Shown piece by piece: positions 50,523 through 62,051 of a stretch of 64,000 nucleotides of DNA (position 1 is its first letter; every line of letters begins with the position of its first letter). The stretch is from Marinobacter sp. JH2 (GTDB lineage Bacteria > Pseudomonadota > Gammaproteobacteria > Pseudomonadales > Oleiphilaceae): assembly GCF_004353225.1 (NCBI RefSeq), contig NZ_CP037934.1, forward strand, positions 558,001-622,000, written 5' to 3'. The position numbers and the translations under genes are program-made. The notes under the pieces were generated by a model, which did no database searches, had not been told where the DNA came from, and saw nothing but the letters and a program-made list of their open reading frames with translations.

Positions 50523-53149
50523 AACTGCAAAACCTGCGTGTTGAGCAGCTGCGTCAATTCCGGAATCCTTTTGTTCTGGATAACCTGCAGCCCGGTTTGA
50601 ATCTGATACACGGCCCGAATGAATCGGGCAAAAGTACGCTGGTTCGAGCGATTCGTGGTGCATTCTTCGAACGTTACCGATCAACGGCGGTGGATGATTT
50701 GCGTCCGTGGGGAGATTCTGCCGCCGCTCCCACGGTGACCCTAGAGTTCGAGCACCAAGGCGAGGCGTGGCGATTGACTAAAAGCTTCCTGCAGCGCAAA
50801 CGGTGTGACCTGACCATTGGTACCCGCAGTTTCAGTGAAGACGATGCAGAAGAGAAACTGGCGGAACTGTTGGGTTATCAATATCCCAAGCGCGGCGCCA
50901 GTAAAGCCGAGCATTGGGGTATTCCAGGGTTGCTCTGGGTTGAACAGGGCACCGGGCAGGATCTGGAACAGTCGGTTGAGCACGCCGGGGATCACCTGAA
51001 ATCGGCTTTGAATTCACTCGTGGGAGAAGTGGCCAGTTCCGGCGGAGACGAGGTTATCGAGGCGGTTCGCGTCCAGCGTAATCAGCTTCTGACCGGAACG
51101 GGAAAGCCTCGAGGCGAATACGCGCAACTGGATAAAGATCGCTTGGAAGCGGAGCAGACGATCAGCGAGCTGAAAGAACGCATTCTGAGGTATCAGGAGC
51201 AGGTAGACCGCTTAGGCAAGCTCACCAAGGAATATGAGCGCACAGAAGCCGAGCGTCCATGGGAAGACGCGCAGCGGCAGCTGGACGAAACTCAGGTGCG
51301 TTATCAGCAAGTTCAGCAGTTGGAACAGGCGCAGGCTCAGGAGAAAGCGACGCTCGAACAACTGCAGCAGAGCCGGCGTTTGCTGGAGCAAAACCAAGAG
51401 TATCAGGAAAACCTGAGCCGGCAATTGGCAGCCCGCAAAGTCGATTTGGAAAAAGCGCAGGCAGATGTTCAGCGGCTCGAGCTGCAAGCGCCTGCCAATG
51501 CGGCCCGGTTACGCGAAGCCAAGGCCGCTTATGAAATGGCCGAGCAGCACGTTAAACAAGCCCGCCTGCATGAGGCCCGAACCCGATTGGAGCAGGACGC
51601 AACGCGTCTGCAACAGCGTGTCCAGCAGCTGGCTCAGAATCTGACTAAGGCCCGCGACTATCAACAGCAGGTTGAACAAGCGCGTCAGCAGGTACGGGAC
51701 AACCGGATCGATGCGGCAGCGGTGCAGCGCCTGAAAATCGCAGAGCGTCAGTTGAACGAAGAGACGATCCGTTCAAACGCGATCGCCACCCGCTTTAGTT
51801 GGAACCTTGAGCCCGAACGATCTGTCGCCTTGAACGGCGAGGTACTGCATAGCCAAGGCGAACAGCAGTTGTTGGAGGAATCCAATGTCGTGATTCCGGG
51901 GGTGGGAACCTTGGGAATTACCCCGGGCGGTGAATCACTGGCCAGCACCCGGCGAAACCTCGCTACCTTGCAGCAGACCGTGGCTGAGCTCCAGAGCACG
52001 TTGGGTGTCGATTCGGGGCTATCAGCTGAGAACCGGTTGTCGGCTTTCGAAACGGCCGGGCGGGCGCAACAACACGCTGAAGAATTGCTCAAATCGGTCG
52101 CTCCAACGGGCATTGATCCACTTGTGATCGAACAGAGTGAAGCACAACGAGAGCTGGAAAGTGCCGCGGAGCAATTGTCGGCTACGCCCAAGCCTGATGC
52201 CTCTAAAGAGGTGCTCGAGTTGGTTGCGGCGGACGCTGCGTTTGAACGTGCAGCGGCTGCTCTAACCGCCGCGGAAGCGCAAGATCAGAAACATCGCAGC
52301 GCAATGATGTCGGTTCAGCAGGCCAGAGGCACCGCGCAAGCGGAGTGGCAACGGTTAGCCGATGAAGAGCAAAGCCCGGAGCGACAGCAGAAACTGAAGC
52401 AAATTGCGGAAGAATTGCTTGGCCTTGGGCGCAAAGCTAAAGCGCTGGAAGAAAGCGTAGAGCGTCGTTCACGAGAAATCCTGAACGCTCGCCCAGATAT
52501 ACTTAAGCAAGACATAGAGCGCTATCAACGCACCATTGCCAATCTCCGCCAGACCCACGAGGCGCGCGGACGCGAGCTTCGGGATATTAAAGTCCGATTA
52601 GAAGCCTGGGGCGCGGAAGGATTGGAAGAACAGCTCAACGATCAAAAGGCAGAGCTTGAGCGGTGCTATCGCCGTTATCAGGAGTTGCACCGCCGTGCGC
52701 GGGCGCTGGATTTGTTGCTGGCCTCGCTGACCGAGAAGCGACAAGCGTTAACCCGAAGGCTACAAGCACCGTTACAAAAGCACCTTCATCACTATCTATC
52801 GGTGTTGTTTCCTCAAGCCACTCTCGAAGTGGATGAGCACCTGCGCCCCGGAACGTTCACACGGGGAGCGGAATTTGGTCAGGTGACAGAGTTAAGTTTC
52901 GGTGCCCGGGAGCAAATGGGCTTGATCAGCCGTTTGGCCTACGCGGATTTGCTGCGCGAAGCCGGCCGCCCGACCTTGATCATTCTGGATGACACACTCG
53001 TCCACAGCGATCAAGAACGACTAGATGACATGAAACGTATCTTGTTCGATGCCGCCACACGCCACCAGATACTCCTTTTCACCTGTCATCCTGAAAAGTG
53101 GCAAGACCTTGGCGTACCGCCGGTGGATATTCATGCGTTGAAAGTGTAA
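50519..53149 (+). CDS. SbcC/Rad50-like (YhaN-type) SMC ATPase
   Basis: An 876-residue SMC-type ATPase. Walker A 'IHGPNESGKSTLVRAIRGAF' (residues about 32-51) starts an N-terminal ATPase half; two long coiled-coil arms, rich in Gln, Glu and Arg, follow (about 180-440 and 510-740), but a canonical Cys-x2-Cys zinc hook is not seen at the hinge (about 440-510), as in YhaN. The C-terminal half has the signature 'LSFGAREQMGLISRLAYADL' and Walker B 'PTLIILDDTLVHSD'. It should form a DNA-end-processing complex with the upstream nuclease. Confidence 0.85.
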   Translation: MKLQNLRVEQLRQFRNPFVLDNLQPGLNLIHGPNESGKSTLVRAIRGAFFERYRSTAVDDLRPWGDSAAAPTVTLEFEHQGEAWRLTKSFLQRKRCDLTIGTRSFSEDDAEEKLAELLGYQYPKRGASKAEHWGIPGLLWVEQGTGQDLEQSVEHAGDHLKSALNSLVGEVASSGGDEVIEAVRVQRNQLLTGTGKPRGEYAQLDKDRLEAEQTISELKERILRYQEQVDRLGKLTKEYERTEAERPWEDAQRQLDETQVRYQQVQQLEQAQAQEKATLEQLQQSRRLLEQNQEYQENLSRQLAARKVDLEKAQADVQRLELQAPANAARLREAKAAYEMAEQHVKQARLHEARTRLEQDATRLQQRVQQLAQNLTKARDYQQQVEQARQQVRDNRIDAAAVQRLKIAERQLNEETIRSNAIATRFSWNLEPERSVALNGEVLHSQGEQQLLEESNVVIPGVGTLGITPGGESLASTRRNLATLQQTVAELQSTLGVDSGLSAENRLSAFETAGRAQQHAEELLKSVAPTGIDPLVIEQSEAQRELESAAEQLSATPKPDASKEVLELVAADAAFERAAAALTAAEAQDQKHRSAMMSVQQARGTAQAEWQRLADEEQSPERQQKLKQIAEELLGLGRKAKALEESVERRSREILNARPDILKQDIERYQRTIANLRQTHEARGRELRDIKVRLEAWGAEGLEEQLNDQKAELERCYRRYQELHRRARALDLLLASLTEKRQALTRRLQAPLQKHLHHYLSVLFPQATLEVDEHLRPGTFTRGAEFGQVTELSFGAREQMGLISRLAYADLLREAGRPTLIILDDTLVHSDQERLDDMKRILFDAATRHQILLFTCHPEKWQDLGVPPVDIHALKV

Positions 53150-53195
53150 TTCACCGGCGTCTCCTCTGATTTGCTCAAGGCTGTACCGCCTATAG

Positions 53196-54734
<1,539 letters not shown>

Positions 54735-54866
54735 ACGATTTGCCGGCTTTTGTAACTGGAATGGCGAAAAGTTGACGAATTAACAACAAAAAGACAGACG
54801 TTTCTCGTATTAGTGGTTCCGTCGATTTTATAGAATTTCACAAATTCGACGAAAAGCTGGTGCGAG

Positions 54867-55358
54867 ATGAACGAGAAACGCGTCATTAAAATGTCAAAGG
54901 CATGGATTGCCGCGTTTGCTCTGGGATTGGTTTTGACGGGTTGTGGAGGTGGAGGATCTGGTGGTTCTGATTCTCCTGTATCGAACTCATCCGGAACGAA
55001 TAGTTCCGCCTCGGCTGAGACGGGCAAGGGCTCGTCAGCGAACACCGGTGAGACAACGGAGTCAGAGTCGGCGGAAGAGCCTCGTTCAGCTATATTGAGT
55101 TGGTCTGCTCCCGCTACCCGCGTCAATGGTGATGGCATCGCCATGGGTGAGCTGGATAAATACGTGATCCGCTACGGCCAGAATATCGAAGATCTCAGTG
55201 AAGAAATCGTGCTGGAAGAGGCTGAGTCGTACCCTGAAATGTCTCATACCGTAGAGAGTCTCGGTACTGGGATTTGGTATTTCACGATTCAGGTTCAGGA
55301 TAAACAAGGGCTGATCAGCGAGCCTTCAGAGCCTGTAAGCAAAACCATCCAATCTTGA
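54867..55358 (+). CDS. Small lipoprotein with fibronectin type III-like domain
   Basis: A 163-residue lipoprotein. The signal ends in the lipobox 'LVLTGCGGGG' after a hydrophobic 'AWIAAFALGLVL'. A Ser/Gly/Thr/Glu-rich linker follows (about 30-70), then a fibronectin III-like beta-sandwich ('AILSWSAPATRVNG', 'LDKYVIRYGQN', 'TGIWYFTIQVQDKQGLISEP'). Starts at 54867 or 54891 are possible; the latter gives a shorter n-region. Presumably an outer-membrane lipoprotein displaying a binding domain. Convergent with the sensor kinase gene, 16 bp away. Confidence 0.75.
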   Translation: MNEKRVIKMSKAWIAAFALGLVLTGCGGGGSGGSDSPVSNSSGTNSSASAETGKGSSANTGETTESESAEEPRSAILSWSAPATRVNGDGIAMGELDKYVIRYGQNIEDLSEEIVLEEAESYPEMSHTVESLGTGIWYFTIQVQDKQGLISEPSEPVSKTIQS

Positions 55359-55374
55359 CGTTCCGGTCGCCCCG

Positions 55375-57258
55375 TTATCCCATTGGATCGGCAATCGGCA
55401 GCTTAAGGGTGAAGGTGGTGCCTTCACCCGGCATTGAATCGACGTAAATCTTCCCCTTATGTTTTTCCACGACGGTTTTGACGAACGCCAAACCCAGTCC
55501 CGTGCCGTGGTTGCCTGCAATTTCGTTATGGCGCGGACGATGGTAACGATCGAACAGATAGGGCAGTTCTCGCTCATCGATTCCTGAACCTTCGTCGGCA
55601 ATGGCAAGCCCGGCAATGTGGCCAGCCTGGTACACCTGGATGGTAATCGTGGTGTTCGGAGCGCTGTACTGGATGGCGTTAGTAAGCAGGTTAATGACGG
55701 CCCGCTCCAGCAGTTCTGCATTCCCCTGCAACCACAGATCTTCGGTTTCATTCAATTCCAGGCGAATGTGTTTCTCGTAGGCCTGTTCGCTGACGCTGTC
55801 TCTTGCGTTTTCAACAATAGCCAGCAGGTCGCAATCGTAAAACCGGGTTTCGGATAGCTGTTCTGCGCGAGCCAGGTTTACGAACTCTTCTGCCAGCGAA
55901 TAGCTGCGCCGTGCCAGTTTGCCCAACTGTTCAATCTGGTATTCGTTGATGTTCGACGGGTCCCGCTTTAACTGTTCAATTAACGCGAGTTGAGACACCA
56001 GCGGCGAGCGCACATCGTGGGATATGAAGTCGATCACTTGTCGATGTTGACGCTGTTGTTCGCGGAGTTCTGAAATGTCAGAGAGGTTGGCGATAATGCC
56101 CGATTGTGCGTCTCCGGGAAGAGTTACGGGCGCCAAATGAAGGATGAAATCTCTGCCGTGCACCTTTAGATTGACCGCGCGGCTTTCACTCAGCGTCAGG
56201 GTTTCTGAGACAATTTCGTGCCAAGAAGGATTCTCTTGCGGGTCGTGGCCCTGAAGCAATTTAATCAGAGGCATGCCGCTGAGACTTGGCATCGGTTCAC
56301 GAAACCAGTTTTCAATATGACGGTTAGCAAACCGGATAACGGCAAGCTCATCGGTCACGATGATGCCGTCTGGCATGTGCTCGAAGCTGTGTTGAATGAA
56401 AGACTGCATCTGGCTAAGGCGTTTGTTTGCCAGCTGTACTTTCTCTAAACGAGGTGAGAATGCCTGAACGGAGTGCTGGGTGGGCGTCATGATTGTATCG
56501 CTTTCGAGCTCAAGACCACGCAAATATTGTTGGGTCACCTCGCGGCTCAGGTCGTTTTTCAGGGACAGTCCTAGAACATAAGTCGAGCTACCCCGCTCGA
56601 GTTTTACCCAGCTTTGATTCAACTGATGAACCCAATGACCTGGTTTGGGTAAATGGGGGGCTTGCGCCATGGTCATACCATGAATTTGAAGCAGTTCCCC
56701 GTTTTCCCACAGCAACCATCCTTCGGGTTCAAGAAATGCTTGAAAATGTTCCAGCAATTGAGCCGGTTGCCGTTTTGCCGATTGCGGCAGTGACAGATGA
56801 GGTGTGCTCGCCATATCATCCAGCTGTTGGTTCAAAAAGCGGTTGGTCATGACAAGCCGGTATCCAGTGGCGATGGGGACGGCAAAAAGTATCAACAGCA
56901 GAGTATCGATAATGGGTAGCTGGATACGCAGATAAAACAGCAGCAGAAGATAGCCGGCGATAAGAAGGCCAAATATCGCCATACAGGTGATCAGCGTATA
57001 GGAATGTGTGAGTCGTGGTAGCAGAACCGTCAGAATGATCAATACCAGAACGCTGAGGGTGACGCTGGCCCAATCGCCAATGGCGATCACTGCAACTTGA
57101 TGGTTTACCAGTGTTGGCCACGTGGTGATTGTCTGATCGTAAAGCCAATGCTCTAGACGATCAGATAACCCGTTGCCCTGAAATAGAAACAAACTCAGGA
57201 TCAGTAAAAGGCCTAGGGCCCACGGCGCGTTTTTTATGGTAAGCCAGTCCTTGGTCAT
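55375..57258 (-). CDS. Sensor histidine kinase with shortened CHASE2-type sensor
   Basis: A 627-residue membrane kinase. N-terminal region: one helix, then 'RLEHWLYDQTITTWP' and 'VAVIAIGDWASV', the first strand of a CHASE2 sensor, running directly into three C-terminal helices (about 65-140). Most of the extracytoplasmic CHASE2 body (normally about 250 residues) is missing. A PAS domain (about 285-390) and a HisKA domain ('VIDFISHDVRSPLVSQLALI', His of phosphorylation) follow, then HATPase with 'AVINLLTNAIQYS', 'DEGSGI' and 'GTGLGLAFVKTV'. Third gene of the operon with the response regulator and the LysM/FecR protein. Confidence 0.85.
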   Translation of the reverse strand: MTKDWLTIKNAPWALGLLLILSLFLFQGNGLSDRLEHWLYDQTITTWPTLVNHQVAVIAIGDWASVTLSVLVLIILTVLLPRLTHSYTLITCMAIFGLLIAGYLLLLFYLRIQLPIIDTLLLILFAVPIATGYRLVMTNRFLNQQLDDMASTPHLSLPQSAKRQPAQLLEHFQAFLEPEGWLLWENGELLQIHGMTMAQAPHLPKPGHWVHQLNQSWVKLERGSSTYVLGLSLKNDLSREVTQQYLRGLELESDTIMTPTQHSVQAFSPRLEKVQLANKRLSQMQSFIQHSFEHMPDGIIVTDELAVIRFANRHIENWFREPMPSLSGMPLIKLLQGHDPQENPSWHEIVSETLTLSESRAVNLKVHGRDFILHLAPVTLPGDAQSGIIANLSDISELREQQRQHRQVIDFISHDVRSPLVSQLALIEQLKRDPSNINEYQIEQLGKLARRSYSLAEEFVNLARAEQLSETRFYDCDLLAIVENARDSVSEQAYEKHIRLELNETEDLWLQGNAELLERAVINLLTNAIQYSAPNTTITIQVYQAGHIAGLAIADEGSGIDERELPYLFDRYHRPRHNEIAGNHGTGLGLAFVKTVVEKHKGKIYVDSMPGEGTTFTLKLPIADPMG

Positions 57259-57290
57259 GGGCCTCGTGCTATTGCAGGTTCAGTCGGTGA

Positions 57291-58934
57291 TTAGTCGAGA
57301 TACAGCTCGCGGCCGGGGCCCCAGCGGCTAGCAACCGGCCCCTCTGAAACCGCCTTCACGCGCACAAAATACCGCCGCCCGGGAATCAGGCGCAACGAGG
57401 CTGCGGTGTCTGGCACGTCGGCTTCTTTGATAATGTTCTGAAAGCTGGGTTCTTCAGAAAGCTGCAATCGATATTTGTCAGCAAAATCAGCCTGCTCCCA
57501 AAATACCCGAACCTGACTGTCCAGATAATTGATGTTGATGATTCGAACCGGTGGCAGGGTGCCATTGACGGTGAGTTTTCGGGCTTCGGAGGCTGCGAAT
57601 GATGTGCCGCCCGCTTCAGTTGTCACTCGCCAGAAATAGGTGCCGGGGCTTAGAGCTCTCGAGGGCAGTGCTCGACTTTCTGGCGCCCATTCACTGGTGC
57701 TCATCAGGTTCTCGAACGTTTGGTCTTGTGAAATCTCGACACGAGCCACTTCGTTTGCCCCCTTCAGCTGCCAACGAAACTCCGGCATGTCATCGTCGAC
57801 ACTGGCACCGCTCTCAGGGCTTATAAGTGCCGGAGTTTTGGCATGCAGCTCCACTTCGATAGGAATCACCGAAGGTAATCCCGCAATACCACGTTTATCA
57901 AGAGCGGCAACATGGACTTCATATTGCCCATTGTCGAGTTGATCTATCGGGAATTGGTTGCTGGTGACACTGCGGCTTTGTACCCATCCACCCGAGAAGG
58001 TCTCAAAAATATCGATTCGATGGGCGGGAGCGAGCGTTGTTTGCCAAGATAGTTTCAGCGGTAGCTGGCTGACCAACGGTTCTACGGGGTTAATCTCGGG
58101 GCGCGGTGGCAGCTGGCGGATGTGCAGACGCTCTGAGCCTGTCGTGGCGACGCTTGCGCCATAACCCGCTGGAATTCTTTGTGCCTTACCGGGGCGACCA
58201 AAATCTACAGCGCCCTCTTGTACTTGGACGCTGCTGTCGTTGGCACTCGCCTGCAGAGTAAACGCGGTGCCACGCACGGCAACTACGGCCGATGGCGTTG
58301 TGATTTCAAACCGGGCGCCATTTCCACGAAGGGGTTTTACGCGGGAATGCACTTCACCTTTGTGTAACCTAAGCCGAGTGTCTACCATGCCCGTTTTACC
58401 GTACTGGGTCAGCCGGTTGAACATTAGCCGGGAGTTGGGCGAAACCCGCAATTCGGAGCCATCGGCTAGTGTCAGTGTGGCTGAACCGGCGCCTAACAAA
58501 AGCTCGTCACCGACTCGAATCAAAGACTGCTCAGTCAGAGCGATTTTACGAGCATCGGACCCCGAGATGTGCTGAACGTTGCCGCTGACGGACGATACTC
58601 GCACAGGCTCGGGTTGACGCTTTAGCCAGGCAATCGGGATGCGTAGTGATTGTCCCGCCTTGAGGCTGGTGTTACCGGGTAATCCGTTGTGTGCAAGTAG
58701 CTGGTAGCTGTCTCTGGGGTTCTGCAGTAACGACTCGGAAATACTGGCCAACGAGTCCTTTTTTTGAAGGGTGTAGACCCATTCCGACATTGTTTCTGCA
58801 GAATGGGAAGGCACAGGCGCAGAACCCTGAGCGACCGTCCACTCTGCCAGCGCAAGGCCGGGCATGAGGGTGATCGCCAGTGCAAACCAGTAGGCCAGAC
58901 TGTTGCGCAAGGTAGGCACGATCGGCTTAGGCAT
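57291..58934 (-). CDS. LysM and FecR domain periplasmic protein
   Basis: A 547-residue exported protein. After a signal peptide ('LAYWFALAITLMPGLALAE') comes a LysM peptidoglycan-binding motif (about 50-105: 'LQKKDSLASISESLLQNP', 'NTSLKAGQSLRIPIAW'). A FecR domain follows (about 130-265: 'LTLADGSELRVSPNSRLMFN', 'ITTPSAVVAVRGTAFTL', 'VQVQEGAVDFGRPGKA'). The C-terminus has repeated Ig/fibronectin-like units ('LSWQTTLAPAHRIDIFET', 'FRWQLKGANEVARVEIS'). Typical of operons with a CHASE2 kinase and a response regulator. It may present a cell-wall signal to the kinase. Start overlaps the regulator by 8 bp. Confidence 0.85.
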   Translation of the reverse strand: MPKPIVPTLRNSLAYWFALAITLMPGLALAEWTVAQGSAPVPSHSAETMSEWVYTLQKKDSLASISESLLQNPRDSYQLLAHNGLPGNTSLKAGQSLRIPIAWLKRQPEPVRVSSVSGNVQHISGSDARKIALTEQSLIRVGDELLLGAGSATLTLADGSELRVSPNSRLMFNRLTQYGKTGMVDTRLRLHKGEVHSRVKPLRGNGARFEITTPSAVVAVRGTAFTLQASANDSSVQVQEGAVDFGRPGKAQRIPAGYGASVATTGSERLHIRQLPPRPEINPVEPLVSQLPLKLSWQTTLAPAHRIDIFETFSGGWVQSRSVTSNQFPIDQLDNGQYEVHVAALDKRGIAGLPSVIPIEVELHAKTPALISPESGASVDDDMPEFRWQLKGANEVARVEISQDQTFENLMSTSEWAPESRALPSRALSPGTYFWRVTTEAGGTSFAASEARKLTVNGTLPPVRIININYLDSQVRVFWEQADFADKYRLQLSEEPSFQNIIKEADVPDTAASLRLIPGRRYFVRVKAVSEGPVASRWGPGRELYLD

Positions 58935-59655
58935 TGGAGGTAAGGTCGCTCGCGGGTGCCGTTGCTTCGGTTGCTTGAACGGCCTCCAAGCGATACCCCC
59001 GCTGATAGATGGTTTTAATCCGAAAGCCGTTGTCCGGATTGAGCCCCAGCCGACGGCGTAGTCGGCTGATGTGAGTGTCGACGGTGCGTGTGTTGATGTC
59101 TCGTGCGACTCCCCATACTCGTTCCAGAAGAACGTCCCGTGTGAGCAGGCGGCCCTGATTTTGGAACAGGAACAGCGTCAGATCGAAATCCTTATCGGTC
59201 AGGGTCAGGAGTTCGCCGTGCAGGTGAATGCTGCGCTGATTCATGTTGACCTCGAAGGGGCCGAACACCAGCAGCTCTTTATCGCTTTCAGGGTTGCTGC
59301 GGCGTGCCAGAGCGTTCAGTCGGGCGATGAGTTCCGCAGCGCGTGCTGGCTTTGCCAAGAAATCGTCTGCACCGGCATCGAGCGCACAAACAATGTCACT
59401 TTCGCTATCGTGCTGGGTCAGGAATATCGCCGGAATAGCCCAGTCGAGGTGAGTGCGTACGCTTTTTAAAACGTCGATGCCTGTCATGTCCGGTATCTGC
59501 CAATCCAGAATGATCAGGTCGTAACTGCGGTGTAGTACGGCGCTGAGAAAGGATTGACCGGTGGCAAAGCTATCGCATTCGTGTCCTTTGTCGGACAGTA
59601 TTGCTTGAATGTTTTGCGCTTGTTCAAATTCATCTTCAAGCAGAGCAATGCGCAT
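58927..59655 (-). CDS. OmpR-family response regulator
   Basis: A 242-residue DNA-binding response regulator. Receiver domain: acidic pair in 'ALLEDEFEQA', phosphoacceptor Asp in 'LIILDWQIPDMTG', Thr in 'IFLTQHDSE' and Lys in 'DFLAKPARAAEL'. A winged-helix domain (about 130-230) ends with 'NTRTVDTHISRLRRRLG' and 'TIYQRGYRLEAVQ'. First gene of a three-gene operon with the LysM/FecR protein and the sensor kinase, so the pair is probably cognate. Promoter must lie in the 100 bp between it and topB. Confidence 0.92.
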   Translation of the reverse strand: MRIALLEDEFEQAQNIQAILSDKGHECDSFATGQSFLSAVLHRSYDLIILDWQIPDMTGIDVLKSVRTHLDWAIPAIFLTQHDSESDIVCALDAGADDFLAKPARAAELIARLNALARRSNPESDKELLVFGPFEVNMNQRSIHLHGELLTLTDKDFDLTLFLFQNQGRLLTRDVLLERVWGVARDINTRTVDTHISRLRRRLGLNPDNGFRIKTIYQRGYRLEAVQATEATAPASDLTSNA

Positions 59656-59759
59656 TGAGCTTAGCCTCTATCGTGATACTTGGTGCGGGGCGTTTTTGCA
59701 GAATGAAAAAATAATGAACTCTGCAGCAACGCCAATTATCCCAGAAAAAGTGCCGTGTT

Positions 59760-61931
59760 TCAGTGACGATATGTACTATTCCGTAACACTAAAGCGGGTT
59801 TACCATTGTCGTCATTAACTGTTTGTCGGCACGCTGGGAAATTACTGCAGCCCCAGAACCAACCTTTTTTGCTTTGGCGGCGCACCAATGGTGAAAAACA
59901 GTGCGGGCAAGGCACCGGTTTTTGGCTGGTCCCATCCTGAGGCTGGCTGTCTTCCATAGGGCGCGTGCCCGTGCATTTTGGGTAACGGGTGCAGGCGTAG
60001 AATGGCCCGAATTTACCCTCTCTCTGCACCATCGGCGTTCGGCACTTGGGACAATGGATGCTTGCCTCGCCCTGTGGTTCGCCTTTAGGTACTTCCAGCT
60101 GGTGAATAAAGCCCCGTATTTCATTCTTCAGGGTTTCAAGGAACGCTCGGGGATCGTCTTCGCCTCGGCGAATGCCTTCCAGCGTGGCTTCCCATACCGC
60201 TGTTCGGTCTGGTGTGCGGGCGGAGTCCGGTAAGGCGGCAATCAGTGCTTTGCCTTTCTCGGTGGCACGAATGAACCGCTTTTCCCGCAGCAAATAATCT
60301 CGCTTGAATAACGTATCAATGATCGCAGCCCGAGTTGCTTCGGTGCCTAGACCATCGGTTTCTCTCAAGGTCTTGCGCAGCTCTGCATTCGCCACAAATC
60401 GTGCAATGTTAGTCATTGCAGAAAGCAGCGTGGCATCGGTGAAGTGCTGGGGAGGCTGAGTCTTTCGCTCTTTCACCTCGGCCTGTCGGCAGATGGTTGG
60501 CTCGTCATGTTCGAGCCGCGGTAGCGGAGGCTTCTGGGGCTCACTGGCTTTATCTTTGAGCTTCAACTCCAGCGCTTTCCAGCCCGGGCTGAACAACGCT
60601 GTTTCCGTAGCGCGGAATTTGTGCTCCTGCACTTGCACCGTGAGCTTGCCTTCTCGGTGGACGGCATCCTCACTGAACTGCATCAAGTAGTAGCGGCTGA
60701 CCAGACCGTAGATTTTCTGTTCTGACGGAGTGAGTTTACCGTTCGGCGAGGGCCGAACGGTGGGAATAATGGCATGGTGTGCATCGACTTTTTTGTCGTT
60801 CCAGGCTGCTGACCGGCGGCTGCTGTCGAGTCGTTCCGTATGGGGTGCCAATTCGGGTGCGGCCCGGCCGATGGCCCTTATCACTTGTTCGCGCTGATTA
60901 AAGTGCTCTTCGGGCAGGTAGCGTGAGTCTGAACGCGGATAGGTAATAAGCTGATGGCGTTCGTAAAGGTTCTGGGCTGTATCCAGCACCTCTTTCGCCC
61001 CCATGCGGAACAATCGGCCGGCTTCAATTTGTAGGGCCGAGAGTGACAGGGGCAGCGGTGGGGGTTCTGGTCGGTCCCGGAAGCGCGATTCCACAATTCG
61101 TCCGGGCCGACCGTCTACGGCGTTGGCTATGTCGTTCGCGATATCACGATTGAGCAATCGGCCCTCTTCGTCCAGGTGGTCCTGGAATTGACCGTCCGGC
61201 AGCCAGCGCCCGGTAAACGGGCGTGGATCTGATTCCTCCTCCGCTGCTTGAAACACACCTTCAATTCGAAACCAGGGTTTGGGCTCGAAGTGTTCGATGG
61301 TGTTGTCTCGATCGACCACCAAGCCTAGAACCGGTGTTTGCACACGGCCAACCGAATAGACGCCTTGCTCGCCTTGTTGCTGATAGGTGAGCGTGTAAAA
61401 CCGTGTGAGGTTGATGCCGTAAAGCCAGTCCGCTCTTTGTCGGGCTAAGGCGGAGTGAGACAGGCTCCGGAATGCAGTGTTTTCTTTCGGGTTGGCAATG
61501 GCCCGAGCGACTGCATTGGGGGTCAGGTCGTTTATCAGTACACGTTTGACCGGTACCTTTGAACCCACAAAGCGAATGACCTCGTCTACCAGCAACTGAC
61601 CTTCCCGGTCCGGGTCGCCGGCGTGAGTGATCAGCTTGGCGTTACGGATGAGCGATTCGAGAACCTTAAATTGCTGCTTAACGCTGTCCTTCGGGGTCAG
61701 CTGCCATTGATCCGGAACCAGCGGCAAATCTTCCAGACGCCAGCGTTTCCAAGCCGGGTTGTAGTTGGCTGGTTCTGCCGGCTCAAGCAAATGGCCAATG
61801 CACCAACTAACGGTGACCGAATGATGCCCTTCGCCACAGCGAATCCACCCCTGGCCTTTTTGGTAAGGGCCGGGTAAGGCGGCCGCAATGGCTCGTGCCA
61901 AACTGGGTTTTTCAGCTATATACAGGTGCAT
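59760..61931 (-). CDS. topB: DNA topoisomerase III
   Basis: A 723-residue type IA topoisomerase that relaxes and decatenates DNA. Toprim domain: 'MHLYIAEKPSLARAIAAALP' and 'THAGDPDREGQLLVDEV' (DxD metal site). The catalytic Tyr is in 'LITYPRSDSRYLPEEHF'. The C-terminus has two zinc-ribbon repeats ('IHCPKCRTPMVQREGKFGPF' with 'YACTRYPKCTG', and 'PCPHCFSPLVRRQSKKGWFW' with 'GCSNFPACRQ'). Length is slightly above E. coli TopB (653) because of the ribbons. Monocistronic. Confidence 0.95.
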   Translation of the reverse strand: MHLYIAEKPSLARAIAAALPGPYQKGQGWIRCGEGHHSVTVSWCIGHLLEPAEPANYNPAWKRWRLEDLPLVPDQWQLTPKDSVKQQFKVLESLIRNAKLITHAGDPDREGQLLVDEVIRFVGSKVPVKRVLINDLTPNAVARAIANPKENTAFRSLSHSALARQRADWLYGINLTRFYTLTYQQQGEQGVYSVGRVQTPVLGLVVDRDNTIEHFEPKPWFRIEGVFQAAEEESDPRPFTGRWLPDGQFQDHLDEEGRLLNRDIANDIANAVDGRPGRIVESRFRDRPEPPPLPLSLSALQIEAGRLFRMGAKEVLDTAQNLYERHQLITYPRSDSRYLPEEHFNQREQVIRAIGRAAPELAPHTERLDSSRRSAAWNDKKVDAHHAIIPTVRPSPNGKLTPSEQKIYGLVSRYYLMQFSEDAVHREGKLTVQVQEHKFRATETALFSPGWKALELKLKDKASEPQKPPLPRLEHDEPTICRQAEVKERKTQPPQHFTDATLLSAMTNIARFVANAELRKTLRETDGLGTEATRAAIIDTLFKRDYLLREKRFIRATEKGKALIAALPDSARTPDRTAVWEATLEGIRRGEDDPRAFLETLKNEIRGFIHQLEVPKGEPQGEASIHCPKCRTPMVQREGKFGPFYACTRYPKCTGTRPMEDSQPQDGTSQKPVPCPHCFSPLVRRQSKKGWFWGCSNFPACRQTVNDDNGKPALVLRNSTYRH

Positions 61932-62051
61932 GGTATACGGGTTCTATAAATGGCTCCGGAATGTGGCCCTTTCGCTCCTTGGTGTCAAGGCTCTGGGCTG
62001 GCACGCTTTGTGTAGTAGACTGGGGTTATATTGATGGGAGGGTAAGTGACT

